Source: DATHYU01 sp033722675 (lineage in GTDB: Bacteria > Actinomycetota > Acidimicrobiia > Spongiisociales > UBA11373). Taken from it: a stretch of 13,524 nucleotides of DNA. Under the pieces are notes generated by a model that was not told the DNA's origin, made no database searches, and worked only from the letters and a program-made list of their open reading frames with translations. Positions within the stretch are counted from its first letter, which is position 1. Every line of letters begins with the position of its first letter. Shown here one piece after another: positions 6,936-12,367 of the stretch. The position numbers and the translations under genes are program-made. The stretch spans positions 1-13,524 of the forward strand of contig JAWVYO010000064.1 in the NCBI GenBank assembly GCA_033722675.1. The letters run 5' to 3'.

Positions 6936-7717
6936 CGGACCTGCCGGACCTGCTGGCGGCGAACGCCGCGGCCGTGTTCGGGGCGATGACCCTCCTGTGG
7001 CTCGTCAGCCTGGCCCTCCGCGATGCCGGCATCGTCGACATCTTCTGGGGGCTCGGGTTCGTCCTCGTCGCCTGGGTGTCGTACGCCCTCGGTGACGCCC
7101 CCCACGACCGCCGACTCCTCATGGCCGTGCTCGTCTCGGTGTGGGGATCGCGGCTGGCCGGTTACCTGGCCTGGCGCAACCTCGGCAAGGAGGAGGACTA
7201 CCGCTACCGGGCGATGCGAAAACGCCACGGCGGAGCGTGGTGGTGGCGGTCGCTGGTCGTCGTGTTCTGGCTCCAGGGCCTGCTCATGGTGGTGGTCTCG
7301 CTCCCCGTGCAGGTGAACGCCCTCCCCGCCGGTGACTCGCTCGGCCCCCTCGCCTGGATCGGTGCGGCCGTGTGGGCCGTCGGCCTCGGGTTCGAGACCG
7401 TCGGCGACCTGCAGCTCGCCCGCTTCAAGGCCGACCCGGACAACGCGGGGGCGGTCATGGACCGTGGCCTGTGGCGCTACACCCGCCACCCGAACTACTT
7501 CGGCGACTTCGTCGTCTGGTGGGGACTGTGGCTGGTGGCCCTCGACGCCCCCGGCACGTGGTGGACGGCGATCGGCCCGATCGTGATGTCGGTGCTGCTC
7601 ATGAAGGTGAGCGGCAAGGACCTGCTGGAGCGGTCACTGAAGAAGCGGCGCGCCGGCTACGAGGACTACGTCCGCCGGACCAACGGGTTCTTCCCCGGTC
7701 CTCCCCGCCCCTCCTAG
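6932..7717 (+). CDS. DUF1295 membrane protein (steroid 5-alpha-reductase-like)
   Basis: A 261-residue multispanning membrane protein of the DUF1295 family, related to steroid 5-alpha-reductases and isoprenylcysteine methyltransferases. Hydrophobic segments lie near 5-28, 33-53, 60-80, 105-128, 138-156, 190-205 and 212-226. The signature is LWRYTRHPNYFGDF (180-193), which in this superfamily forms part of the cofactor pocket, together with Glu155 in GFETVGDLQ and the GKDLLERSL stretch after the last helix. Expected activity is NADPH-dependent reduction of a lipid double bond, but the substrate is unproven. The GTG start overlaps the SDR stop by 4 bp (GTGA). The gene ends at a TAG that is part of CTAG, whose complement supplies the stop of the opposite GNAT gene. 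A longer upstream reading of this frame runs inside the SDR gene and was not used. Confidence 0.88.
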   Translation: MTDLPDLLAANAAAVFGAMTLLWLVSLALRDAGIVDIFWGLGFVLVAWVSYALGDAPHDRRLLMAVLVSVWGSRLAGYLAWRNLGKEEDYRYRAMRKRHGGAWWWRSLVVVFWLQGLLMVVVSLPVQVNALPAGDSLGPLAWIGAAVWAVGLGFETVGDLQLARFKADPDNAGAVMDRGLWRYTRHPNYFGDFVVWWGLWLVALDAPGTWWTAIGPIVMSVLLMKVSGKDLLERSLKKRRAGYEDYVRRTNGFFPGPPRPS

Positions 7718-8187
7718 ATCGCCCGTTCCAGGTAGGGCCCCTCCACCGGCTGGAACCGATGGTGGAGGAAGAACGTCCGGCCCCGCTCGTCCCGGGCGTG
7801 GGCGCGGATCCGGCCCGCACCGAGTTGACGGGCAACCCGGATACACCCGGTGAGCGCCTCTGCGCCGACGCCGCTCCGACACGCCATCGGGTGGACGAGG
7901 ATCTCGGTGATCTCGGCGGTGCCGGGCGGAATGGTCGTCAGCGCGGCCACGCCGACCATGGCCGACCCCGCACGCACGACGACGATCGACTTCGCCGGAT
8001 CCTCGACGCGAACCTGAAGGGCGTCGATGGACGCGGTGGCGGCCACCCACTCGTCGGAGAGGGCGGCGTACGCCGGGGCATCGTGGTCGGCTGCGTTCCA
8101 GGCGGCCCACAGGAAGGCTGCGATCTCCGTGGCCTCCCCGGGCACCGCCTTCGACCATGACAGATCGGGTGCGACAACCCTTCCCAT
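7714..8187 (-). CDS. GNAT-family N-acetyltransferase
   Basis: A 157-residue acetyltransferase of the GNAT superfamily, expected to move an acetyl group from acetyl-CoA to an amine; the substrate is not predictable. The central strand AEITEILVHP (91-100) is followed by the acetyl-CoA pyrophosphate loop R104-SGVG-A, matching motif A (R/QxxGxG/A), and then a helix. The C-terminal segment has DERGRTFFLHHRFQPVEG, the usual motif B with FLHHRF where many members have FYxxxGF. Length is typical of a single domain. The ATG follows the MFS stop by 9 bp on the same strand, so the two form a small operon with the transporter first. The 3' end overlaps the DUF1295 gene by the 4 bp CTAG. Confidence 0.85.
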   Translation of the reverse strand: MGRVVAPDLSWSKAVPGEATEIAAFLWAAWNAADHDAPAYAALSDEWVAATASIDALQVRVEDPAKSIVVVRAGSAMVGVAALTTIPPGTAEITEILVHPMACRSGVGAEALTGCIRVARQLGAGRIRAHARDERGRTFFLHHRFQPVEGPYLERAI

Positions 8188-8196
8188 GGGTCCGGA

Positions 8197-9360
8197 CTAC
8201 CGCAGGTTTCCAGCGCCGCCCAGGGCCGAAAGACCCTGCAGGCGAACGAGGCCGGCGGCGCCGACGGCCAGCAGGGCGGCCACGGCGACCAGCGACGGGC
8301 CGACGGCTCCGAGCGACGAGGCGTCGACGACGAGTCCGATCCCCGCCGGGACGAGGAGCGCTCCGGCCCCCGCCGCGGCGAGCTGGTGGCCCACGGCGCC
8401 GGAGGTGCGCTCGGACCCGACCCGGTCAGGGGTGAGCAGGACGAGAGCCGGGAACACCGGCGCCAGGCCGAGGCCGGTGAGGAAGAGGCCGGTCCCGCCG
8501 TCGAGGGGACCGCCGCCCCACCAGAACACACCCAGTCCGGCGAGCGCCAGCGCCGTCCCGCCCACGAGGAGCGACCGGCTCGTCACCCGGGCGGCGACGA
8601 ACCCCGTGGCGAGACGTCCGGCGGTGAGCGCACCCCAGTAGCCGGCGACGACGGCCCCACCCACCGACGTGGTGAGCGACCGGTGCTCGGTGAGCACCGT
8701 GTACGCCCACTGCCCGGCGGCCACCTCCACGCCGGTGTAGACGAGGAACACGGCGACCCCGAGGACGGCTCCGGCCCGTCCGGGGACGACGCCGGCGCCG
8801 CGGACCGGCGCCCGGGGCGCGCCCCACGTCGATCGCAGGCGGAGGAAGGACACCAACAGGACCGCCTGGGCGAGGGCGAGCACCACGTATCCGGCCCGCC
8901 ACCCGCTCCCGAGTCCGATGGCGGTGGCCATGAGCACCGGCCCGATCGTCGCCCCGATCCCGAAGGAGGCGTGGAGGAAGTGCATCGAGCGGGCCGAGTG
9001 GTGCAGGGCGACGTACGTGTTGAGCCCGGCGTCGACGAGGGCGCCTCCCGCCCCGGCGGCGAACTGGGCGACGAGGACCACCGGCCACACCCGGGCGCCT
9101 GCGTAGCCGGCGAAACCGGCCCCCATGAGCACCGCCGAGACGACGAGGACGACACCGATGCCGAAGCGCCGCTCCAGCCGTCCCGTGAGCAGGCTCGCCA
9201 GCAGGTAGCCGGCGACGCCCACCGCGATGAGGACCCCGAGCTCGCTCAGGTCGCGCTCGAAGGCGGTCGCCACCGACGGCCAGGCGACACCGAGCGCGCC
9301 GTCGCCGAGGCCGAGGGCGACGAAGCCACCGAAGGCGAGGACGAGGAGGACACCGGCCAC
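8197..9360 (-). CDS. MFS transporter (fucose/sugar permease-like)
   Basis: A 387-residue major facilitator superfamily protein with about 12 hydrophobic segments. Segments GALGVAWPSVA, ALVDAGLNTYVALH and SMHFLHASFGIGATIGPVL resemble the FucP-like sugar permease and efflux branch, in which a D-x-GLN element in helix 4 and a LHxxFGIG element in helix 5 are typical. The cytoplasmic loop GRLERRFG between helices 2 and 3 matches the MFS G-x3-[DE]-R-x-G motif. The open frame extends upstream, but the GTG at 9360 is chosen because the hydrophobic N-terminus begins there and TACCGT lies 8 nt before it; the upstream extension would run through the divergent gene. Substrate and direction of transport are unknown. 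The GNAT gene follows in the same transcript after 9 bp. Confidence 0.86.
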   Translation of the reverse strand: MAGVLLVLAFGGFVALGLGDGALGVAWPSVATAFERDLSELGVLIAVGVAGYLLASLLTGRLERRFGIGVVLVVSAVLMGAGFAGYAGARVWPVVLVAQFAAGAGGALVDAGLNTYVALHHSARSMHFLHASFGIGATIGPVLMATAIGLGSGWRAGYVVLALAQAVLLVSFLRLRSTWGAPRAPVRGAGVVPGRAGAVLGVAVFLVYTGVEVAAGQWAYTVLTEHRSLTTSVGGAVVAGYWGALTAGRLATGFVAARVTSRSLLVGGTALALAGLGVFWWGGGPLDGGTGLFLTGLGLAPVFPALVLLTPDRVGSERTSGAVGHQLAAAGAGALLVPAGIGLVVDASSLGAVGPSLVAVAALLAVGAAGLVRLQGLSALGGAGNLR

Positions 9361-9368
9361 GAACGGCG

Positions 9369-9374
9369 ACGGTA
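9369..9374 (-). promoter_or_regulatory. -10 box for MFS-GNAT transcript
   Basis: TACCGT on the minus strand ends 8 nt before the GTG at 9360, which suits a leaderless or near-leaderless start. It faces the divergent TAGCGT box of the selenoprotein gene inside a 33-bp intergenic region. Confidence 0.5.
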
Positions 9375-9381
9375 GCCCGGG

Positions 9382-9387
9382 TAGCGT
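9382..9387 (+). promoter_or_regulatory. -10 box for selenoprotein gene
   Basis: TAGCGT fits TANNNT and ends 6 nt before the ATG at 9394, so the mRNA should be leaderless or nearly so. No Shine-Dalgarno is present. Confidence 0.5.
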
Positions 9388-9393
9388 GCGCCC

Positions 9394-9954
9394 ATGCCCT
9401 ACATCGACCAGATCCCCCACGACGAGGCCGAGGGCCTGCTGCGCCGGATCTTCGACGCACGTGTGAAGGGTGCGGGACGGCTGTGGCAGATCGTCGCCGT
9501 GCAGGGCCAGAACCCCGAGTCGCTGCGCGAGAGCATGCGCCTCTATGGGGCGGTCATGTTCGGCGACTCGCCGCTCAGCCGGGCACAGCGGGAGATGATC
9601 GCGGTCGTCACCTCGACGGCCAACGAGTGCCACTACTGAATCAAGGCGCATCTGCACGACCTCCGTGCCGAGGTCGCCGATCAGACGATGGTGGACCGCT
9701 TCGCCGTGGACTGGCGCACGGCGGGCCTCGACCGGGCGACCCTCGCCCTCCTCGAGTACGCCGACAAGCTCACCCGGGAGCCCGCTGCCATGGGCCCCGA
9801 GGACGTGGTGGCGCTCCATGACGCCGGCTGGGACGACCGGGCGGTGACCGACGCCACCCAGGTGTGCGCGTACTTCAACTACATCAACCGGATAGCGGAC
9901 GGTCTCGGGGTCGACGACGAGGAGTGGATCGACGACCTGGGGCGTCCCCGATGA
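9394..9954 (+). CDS. AhpD-like peroxidase-related selenoprotein with in-frame TGA (Sec82)
   Basis: A 186-residue member of the carboxymuconolactone decarboxylase/AhpD superfamily, closest by eye to the 'uncharacterised peroxidase-related enzyme' group. AhpD-type proteins reduce peroxides or disulfides through E-x11-C-x2-C-x3-H. Here Glu67 (in REMIAV), Cys79 and His86 are at the expected spacing, and the codon at the second Cys is TGA (9637-9639), giving C-H-Y-U. After the TGA the same frame continues with family-like sequence (IKAHLHDLRAEV, LLEYADKLT, CAYFNYINRIADGLGV) and typical GC-rich codons to a stop at 9952-9954. A stem-loop of SECIS size follows the TGA. I read it as a selenoprotein; sequencing error or a Cys-to-stop mutation is the main alternative. 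Reading TGA as a standard stop leaves an 81-residue fragment without its active site. It overlaps the next gene by ATGA. The Sec machinery genes are not in this window. Confidence 0.82.
9637..9639 (+). other. Putative selenocysteine codon (UGA, residue 82)
   Basis: TGA in the frame of the AhpD-like gene at the position of the second cysteine of CxxC, three codons after the Cys79 codon and four before the conserved His86 codon. TGA serves as an ordinary stop in several neighbouring genes (for example at 6933-6935 and 9952-9954), so general reassignment of TGA to Trp is unlikely and site-specific recoding is preferred. Confidence 0.78.
9649..9687 (+). promoter_or_regulatory. Bacterial SECIS-like stem-loop
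   Basis: Immediately downstream of the putative Sec codon, CGACCTC (9657-9663) pairs perfectly with GAGGTCG (9670-9676) around the hexaloop CGTGCC, which has G then U at positions 2 and 3. A lower helix TCTG/CAGA (9651-9654 with 9682-9685), plus C9649-G9687, extends it across an asymmetric internal loop. The element begins about 9 nt after the UGA, is about 39 nt long, and its apical loop starts 24 nt after the UGA. These dimensions fit bacterial SECIS elements bound by SelB. It lies within coding sequence, as bacterial SECIS elements do. Folding was judged by eye. Confidence 0.62.
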
Positions 9955-10442
9955 TCTTCGAGGAGCGGCAGCGCTTCCGGCAGTGGTGGGCCTGGGGGGC
10001 GATCCTGCTGCCCGCCCTGATCGCCTGGATCCTCTTCGCCCTCCAGATTCTCGGAGGCGAGCCGGTGGGCGACGACCCGATGCCCGACTGGGCGGTGTGG
10101 GTCTTCTTCGTGGTCATGGGCCTCGGGTTCCCGGTGTGGTTCGCCGTGCTCACCCTCGAGACCACCGTCGACGAGGAGGGCGTCCGGGTCCGGTTCCGCA
10201 ACGGGATCGGCCGCCGCGACCTCGACTTCGGCGAGATCGCCCGCGTCGAGGTGCGGACCTACCGCCCGCTCCTCGAGTTCGGCGGATGGGGTCTGCGCTG
10301 GGGAGGAAAGGGCCGCCGGGCGTTCACGGCATCGGGCAACCGGGGCGTCGACGTCGCCCTGCACGACGGCCGCTCCGTCCTCATCGGCTCGAAACGCCCC
10401 GAGGCGCTGGCCGAAGCCATCCGCTCGAGGATCGTCGCGTAG
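9951..10442 (+). CDS. Two-helix membrane protein with PH-like domain (DUF6141-like)
   Basis: A 163-residue membrane protein of unknown function. Two hydrophobic segments (about 13-34 and 46-68) are joined by a short outward loop, GGEPVGDDPMPD. A cytoplasmic beta-rich domain of about 90 residues follows and looks like a bacterial PH-type domain (LETTVDEEGVRVRFRNG, FGEIARVEVRTYRP, FGGWGLRW, SGNRGVDVALHDGRSVLIGSKRPEALAEAI). The order and wording of these blocks match what I recall of DUF6141 proteins. The ATG overlaps the stop of the selenoprotein gene (ATGA), so the two are translationally coupled and are probably functionally linked, perhaps placing the peroxidase near the membrane; that link is inference. 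It ends 35 bp from the convergent DUF3039 gene. Confidence 0.8.
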   Translation: MIFEERQRFRQWWAWGAILLPALIAWILFALQILGGEPVGDDPMPDWAVWVFFVVMGLGFPVWFAVLTLETTVDEEGVRVRFRNGIGRRDLDFGEIARVEVRTYRPLLEFGGWGLRWGGKGRRAFTASGNRGVDVALHDGRSVLIGSKRPEALAEAIRSRIVA

Positions 10443-10477
10443 CAGGGGGTCCTGCGCGCGGAGCGGCGATACGCCTG

Positions 10478-10714
10478 CTACTCGCCCGACCCGAAGAGGC
10501 GGGCGTGGATCTCCTTGCAGGTCGGGCAGAGCGGGTACTTCGAGGGATCGCGATTGGGGATCCACTTCTTCCCGCAGAGGGCGACCACCGGGACGCCTTC
10601 GACGTTGGCGCGCACGATGTCGGACTTCCGTACGTAGTGGGCGTATCGGTCGTGATCACCGTCGTCGGTGATCGCGGGATCGACCCTCGTATCGGTGTCC
10701 GTGCGGGTGGCCAT
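10478..10714 (-). CDS. DUF3039 domain protein
   Basis: A 78-residue protein of the actinobacterial DUF3039 family, function unknown. An acidic Thr/Asp-rich N-terminus (about 1-23) precedes the conserved domain, with HYVRKSDIVRANVEGVPVVALCGKKW and PLCPTCKEIH. Cys47, Cys63 and Cys66 (the last two as CPTC) look like part of a small zinc-binding ribbon. Length is usual for the family. The ATG is preceded 8 nt upstream by CACCAT, with TTGTGA a further 17 bp upstream, so it probably has its own near-leaderless promoter in the 120-bp gap shared with the divergent hemolysin III gene. No Shine-Dalgarno is present. Confidence 0.88.
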   Translation of the reverse strand: MATRTDTDTRVDPAITDDGDHDRYAHYVRKSDIVRANVEGVPVVALCGKKWIPNRDPSKYPLCPTCKEIHARLFGSGE

Positions 10715-10722
10715 CGCTGTCG

Positions 10723-10751
10723 ATGGTGTCAGCGGGTGCCGAAGGTCACAA
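10723..10751 (-). promoter_or_regulatory. Candidate promoter of the DUF3039 gene
   Basis: On the minus strand TTGTGA (10751-10746) and CACCAT (10728-10723) are separated by 17 bp, and the -10-like box ends 8 nt before the ATG at 10714. The -10 misses the first T of TANNNT but the spacing is ideal, so moderate support only. Confidence 0.4.
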
Positions 10752-10782
10752 GGTCGCGCGAGTGACGGATTTCGCGCTCTCA

Positions 10783-10805
10783 CCCTCTGAAGGGCTCGCA
10801 GAGGG
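10783..10805. repeat. Inverted repeat in the hemolysin III promoter region
   Basis: CCCTCTG (10783-10789) and CAGAGGG (10799-10805) form a perfect 7-bp inverted repeat with a 9-bp spacer. It covers where the -35 of the TACCGT promoter for the hemolysin III gene would lie, so it could be a repressor operator. No regulator is identifiable in the window. Confidence 0.35.
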
Positions 10806-10817
10806 AACGGCCCGCAG

Positions 10818-10823
10818 TACCGT
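10818..10823 (+). promoter_or_regulatory. -10 box for hemolysin III gene
   Basis: TACCGT fits TANNNT and ends 11 nt before the ATG at 10835, implying a leader of only a few nucleotides. The -35 region overlaps the CCCTCTG/CAGAGGG inverted repeat and has no clear consensus. Confidence 0.4.
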
Positions 10824-10834
10824 GAACCCCGTCC

Positions 10835-11503
10835 ATGCGTGCCTCCGTCAGAGTCCGGCTCGGCAAGATGACGCACCCCGTCCGTGGCTTCCTCCACGGG
10901 TCGGCGGGCGTCCTCAGCCTCGTGGCCACCGCCCTCCTGCTGGCGATGGCCTCCACCGACCTGTCCGGCCGCCTCGCCCTGCTCGTGTTCGGACTGTCGC
11001 TCGTGGCCCTCTACACGACGTCGTCGCTCTACCACTCGGTGCCGTGGACGAAGACGTGGAAACGCCGGATGCAGAAGCTCGACCACCTCATGATCCACGT
11101 GCTCACCGCGGGCACCTACACCCCGATCGCGGTGATCGTCTTCGACGGCTGGCTGGAGGTGGTCACCCTCGCCGTCCAGTGGGGCGTCGTCGCGATCGCC
11201 CTCGTGCACAAGCTCGTCGCCGAGCGGATGGGTCCTGGCTCGGTGGCCCTGTCGACCACCCAGGGATGGCTGGCCCTCCTGCTGCTGTGGCCCCTCGCTC
11301 AGCGGCTCCCGTGGACGGCGCTGGCGGTCGTCCTCCTCGGCGGGGTGCTCTACACGATCGGGATGGTGTTCCTCGTCACGAACTGGCCGCGGCTGTGGCC
11401 GCGGACGTTCTCGTACCACGAGGTGTTCCACGTCCTCGTGATCCTCGCCAGCAGCGTGCACTTCTTCTTCATCGCCCGCTGGGTCGTCGGCTACCAGGCC
11501 TGA
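10835..11503 (+). CDS. Hemolysin III / TrhA family membrane protein (PAQR superfamily)
   Basis: A 222-residue integral membrane protein of the Hly-III family, bacterial relatives of progestin/adipoQ receptors, linked in Bacillus subtilis (YplQ/TrhA) to membrane energetics and homeostasis; true haemolytic activity is doubtful. About seven hydrophobic helices are visible. The metal-site residues are all present: S63-x3-H67 in TSSLYHS, D83 in KLDHLMIH, and H195-x3-H199 in HEVFH. The TAGTYTP block (91-97) is also typical. Length is normal for the family. The start at 10835 is supported by a nearby -10 box; an internal ATG at residue 12 (10868) is an alternative. It stands alone on its strand and converges on a small membrane-protein gene only 3 bp away. 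The CCCTCTG inverted repeat upstream may regulate it. Confidence 0.88.
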   Translation: MRASVRVRLGKMTHPVRGFLHGSAGVLSLVATALLLAMASTDLSGRLALLVFGLSLVALYTTSSLYHSVPWTKTWKRRMQKLDHLMIHVLTAGTYTPIAVIVFDGWLEVVTLAVQWGVVAIALVHKLVAERMGPGSVALSTTQGWLALLLLWPLAQRLPWTALAVVLLGGVLYTIGMVFLVTNWPRLWPRTFSYHEVFHVLVILASSVHFFFIARWVVGYQA

Positions 11504-11506
11504 CGG

Positions 11507-11659
11507 TCACCGCTCGGGGAGCAGGAACATCACGCACCCGAGGGTGAAGAGGATCCCCGCCACGATCGTCAGGGCGTCGCCGTCACGCAGACCGACCGCG
11601 AGAAAGACGACGGCGCTGGCGAGGAACAGGATCCATCCGAAGCGATGCAGGCGGGGCAC
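11507..11659 (-). CDS. Small two-helix membrane protein, 50 residues
   Basis: A short reading frame that is easily missed. It starts at GTG 11659 with PRLHRFGWIL and ends with CVMFLLPER. Two hydrophobic segments (about 8-22 and 29-45) are joined by the polar turn LRDGDAL, predicting a helical hairpin in the membrane; the basic N-terminus suggests both ends face the cytoplasm. Support for it being a gene: a TACCGT -10 box ends exactly 6 nt before the GTG, the codons are strongly GC-ending, and it fills the gap between the hemolysin III and LON-domain genes with only 3 bp to the former. I do not recognise a family. It might be a small regulatory or accessory membrane protein; no function is claimed. 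Confidence 0.68.
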   Translation of the reverse strand: MPRLHRFGWILFLASAVVFLAVGLRDGDALTIVAGILFTLGCVMFLLPER

Positions 11660-11665
11660 GACGGG

Positions 11666-11671
11666 ACGGTA
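11666..11671 (-). promoter_or_regulatory. -10 box for the 50-aa membrane protein
   Basis: TACCGT on the minus strand ends 6 nt before the GTG at 11659, the same arrangement as at the SDR and selenoprotein genes. It implies a leaderless mRNA and helps fix the start. Confidence 0.5.
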
Positions 11672-11693
11672 GTGGGTACAGGGCTGCCGCTCC

Positions 11694-11699
11694 TACCCT
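11694..11699 (+). promoter_or_regulatory. -10 box for LON-domain gene
   Basis: TACCCT fits TANNNT and ends 7 nt before the GTG at 11707. It is divergent from the TACCGT box of the small membrane protein within a 47-bp intergenic region. Confidence 0.5.
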
Positions 11700-11706
11700 C
11701 CGGTGG

Positions 11707-12318
11707 GTGCGCGAGCTCCCCATGTTCCCCCTCGGCAACCCGGCGGTCCCCCACGCCGGCATGCCCCTCCACGTGTTCGAGGACCGGTATCGCACGCTCA
11801 TGGACCACGTCACGGTGGGCGATCGCCGCTTCGGCATCGTCATGATCGACCGGGGCAGCGAGGTGGGCGGCGGCGACGAGCGCAGCGACGTCGGGGTCAT
11901 GGTGCAGGTCGCCGAGGAGGAGCAGCTGGACGACGGTCGGTGGGTGCTGCTCGCCGTGGGGCTCACCCGGATCCGGATCGTCGAGTGGCTCCCCGACGAC
12001 CCCTACCCCCGCGCCGTGGTGGAGGAACTGCACGAGCCCGATCCCACGCTCGAGGGCGACCTGTCCGGCGACCTGCAGGCCCGGGTGCGTCGCATCGCCG
12101 GGATGCTCACGGAACTCGGCGACCCGGCCCCGCCGGTGACCGTCGAACTCGACGACGACCCCGCCGTGGCCGGATGGCAGGCGGTGGCCGTGACCCCCAT
12201 CGGCCCCCTCGACACCCAGCGGCTCCTGGAGATGGACGACCCCGACCGCCGCATCACCGCCATCCTCGAGGCCCTCGACGACGCCGAGGAGCTCCTCCGA
12301 CTCCGCATGGCGGGTTGA
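11707..12318 (+). CDS. LON peptidase substrate-binding domain protein
   Basis: A 203-residue protein consisting only of the N-terminal substrate-binding domain of Lon (PF02190-type), without the AAA+ or protease parts. The opening RELPMFPLGNPAVPHAGMPLHVFEDRY is characteristic: LPMFPL, then PLHVFExRY. The core continues with RFGIVMIDRGSEVGGG and GVMVQVAEEEQLDDGRWVLLAVGLTRIRI. The C-terminal third is helical and acidic. Stand-alone LON-domain proteins are common in actinobacteria; they are thought to bind proteins or peptides, and their exact role is unknown. The GTG at 11707 is chosen because TACCCT lies 7 nt upstream and the conserved motif starts immediately; the first ATG would cut into it. 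The hemerythrin gene follows after a short gap of 34 to 49 bp, so co-transcription is possible. Confidence 0.88.
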   Translation: MRELPMFPLGNPAVPHAGMPLHVFEDRYRTLMDHVTVGDRRFGIVMIDRGSEVGGGDERSDVGVMVQVAEEEQLDDGRWVLLAVGLTRIRIVEWLPDDPYPRAVVEELHEPDPTLEGDLSGDLQARVRRIAGMLTELGDPAPPVTVELDDDPAVAGWQAVAVTPIGPLDTQRLLEMDDPDRRITAILEALDDAEELLRLRMAG

Positions 12319-12355
12319 GGGGCGGCCCGACGGGGTACCGGGTCTGGACCCGATG

Positions 12356-12361
12356 AAGGAG
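12356..12361 (+). promoter_or_regulatory. Ribosome binding site of hemerythrin gene
   Basis: AAGGAG is a near-perfect Shine-Dalgarno sequence with 6 nt spacing to GTG 12368. It lies inside the alternative frame opened by ATG 12353, so it argues for the shorter protein. It is the clearest Shine-Dalgarno in this window, where many starts lack one. Confidence 0.6.
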
Positions 12362-12367
12362 CAGACC

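Noticed and set aside
8386..9375. A 329-codon frame on the plus strand opposite the MFS gene
   Set aside because: Highly charged antisense shadow (Glu/Gly/Arg/His/Pro) of a gene with clear membrane helices and MFS motifs.
9637..9639. TGA read as Trp or as a frameshift site
   Set aside because: TGA is a genuine stop in several neighbouring genes, and the frame is the same before and after, so neither a Trp code nor a frameshift is needed. The CxxC position favours Sec.
9688..9954. A separate small gene starting at ATG 9688
   Set aside because: It is in the same frame as the upstream AhpD-like part, has no ribosome binding site, and completes that protein; the 16 codons between also match the family.
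10442..10455. Short hairpin GCAGG-GGGT-CCTGC between the DUF6141-like and DUF3039 genes
   Set aside because: Only 5 bp of stem, no T-run, and it overlaps the stop codon; too weak to call a terminator.
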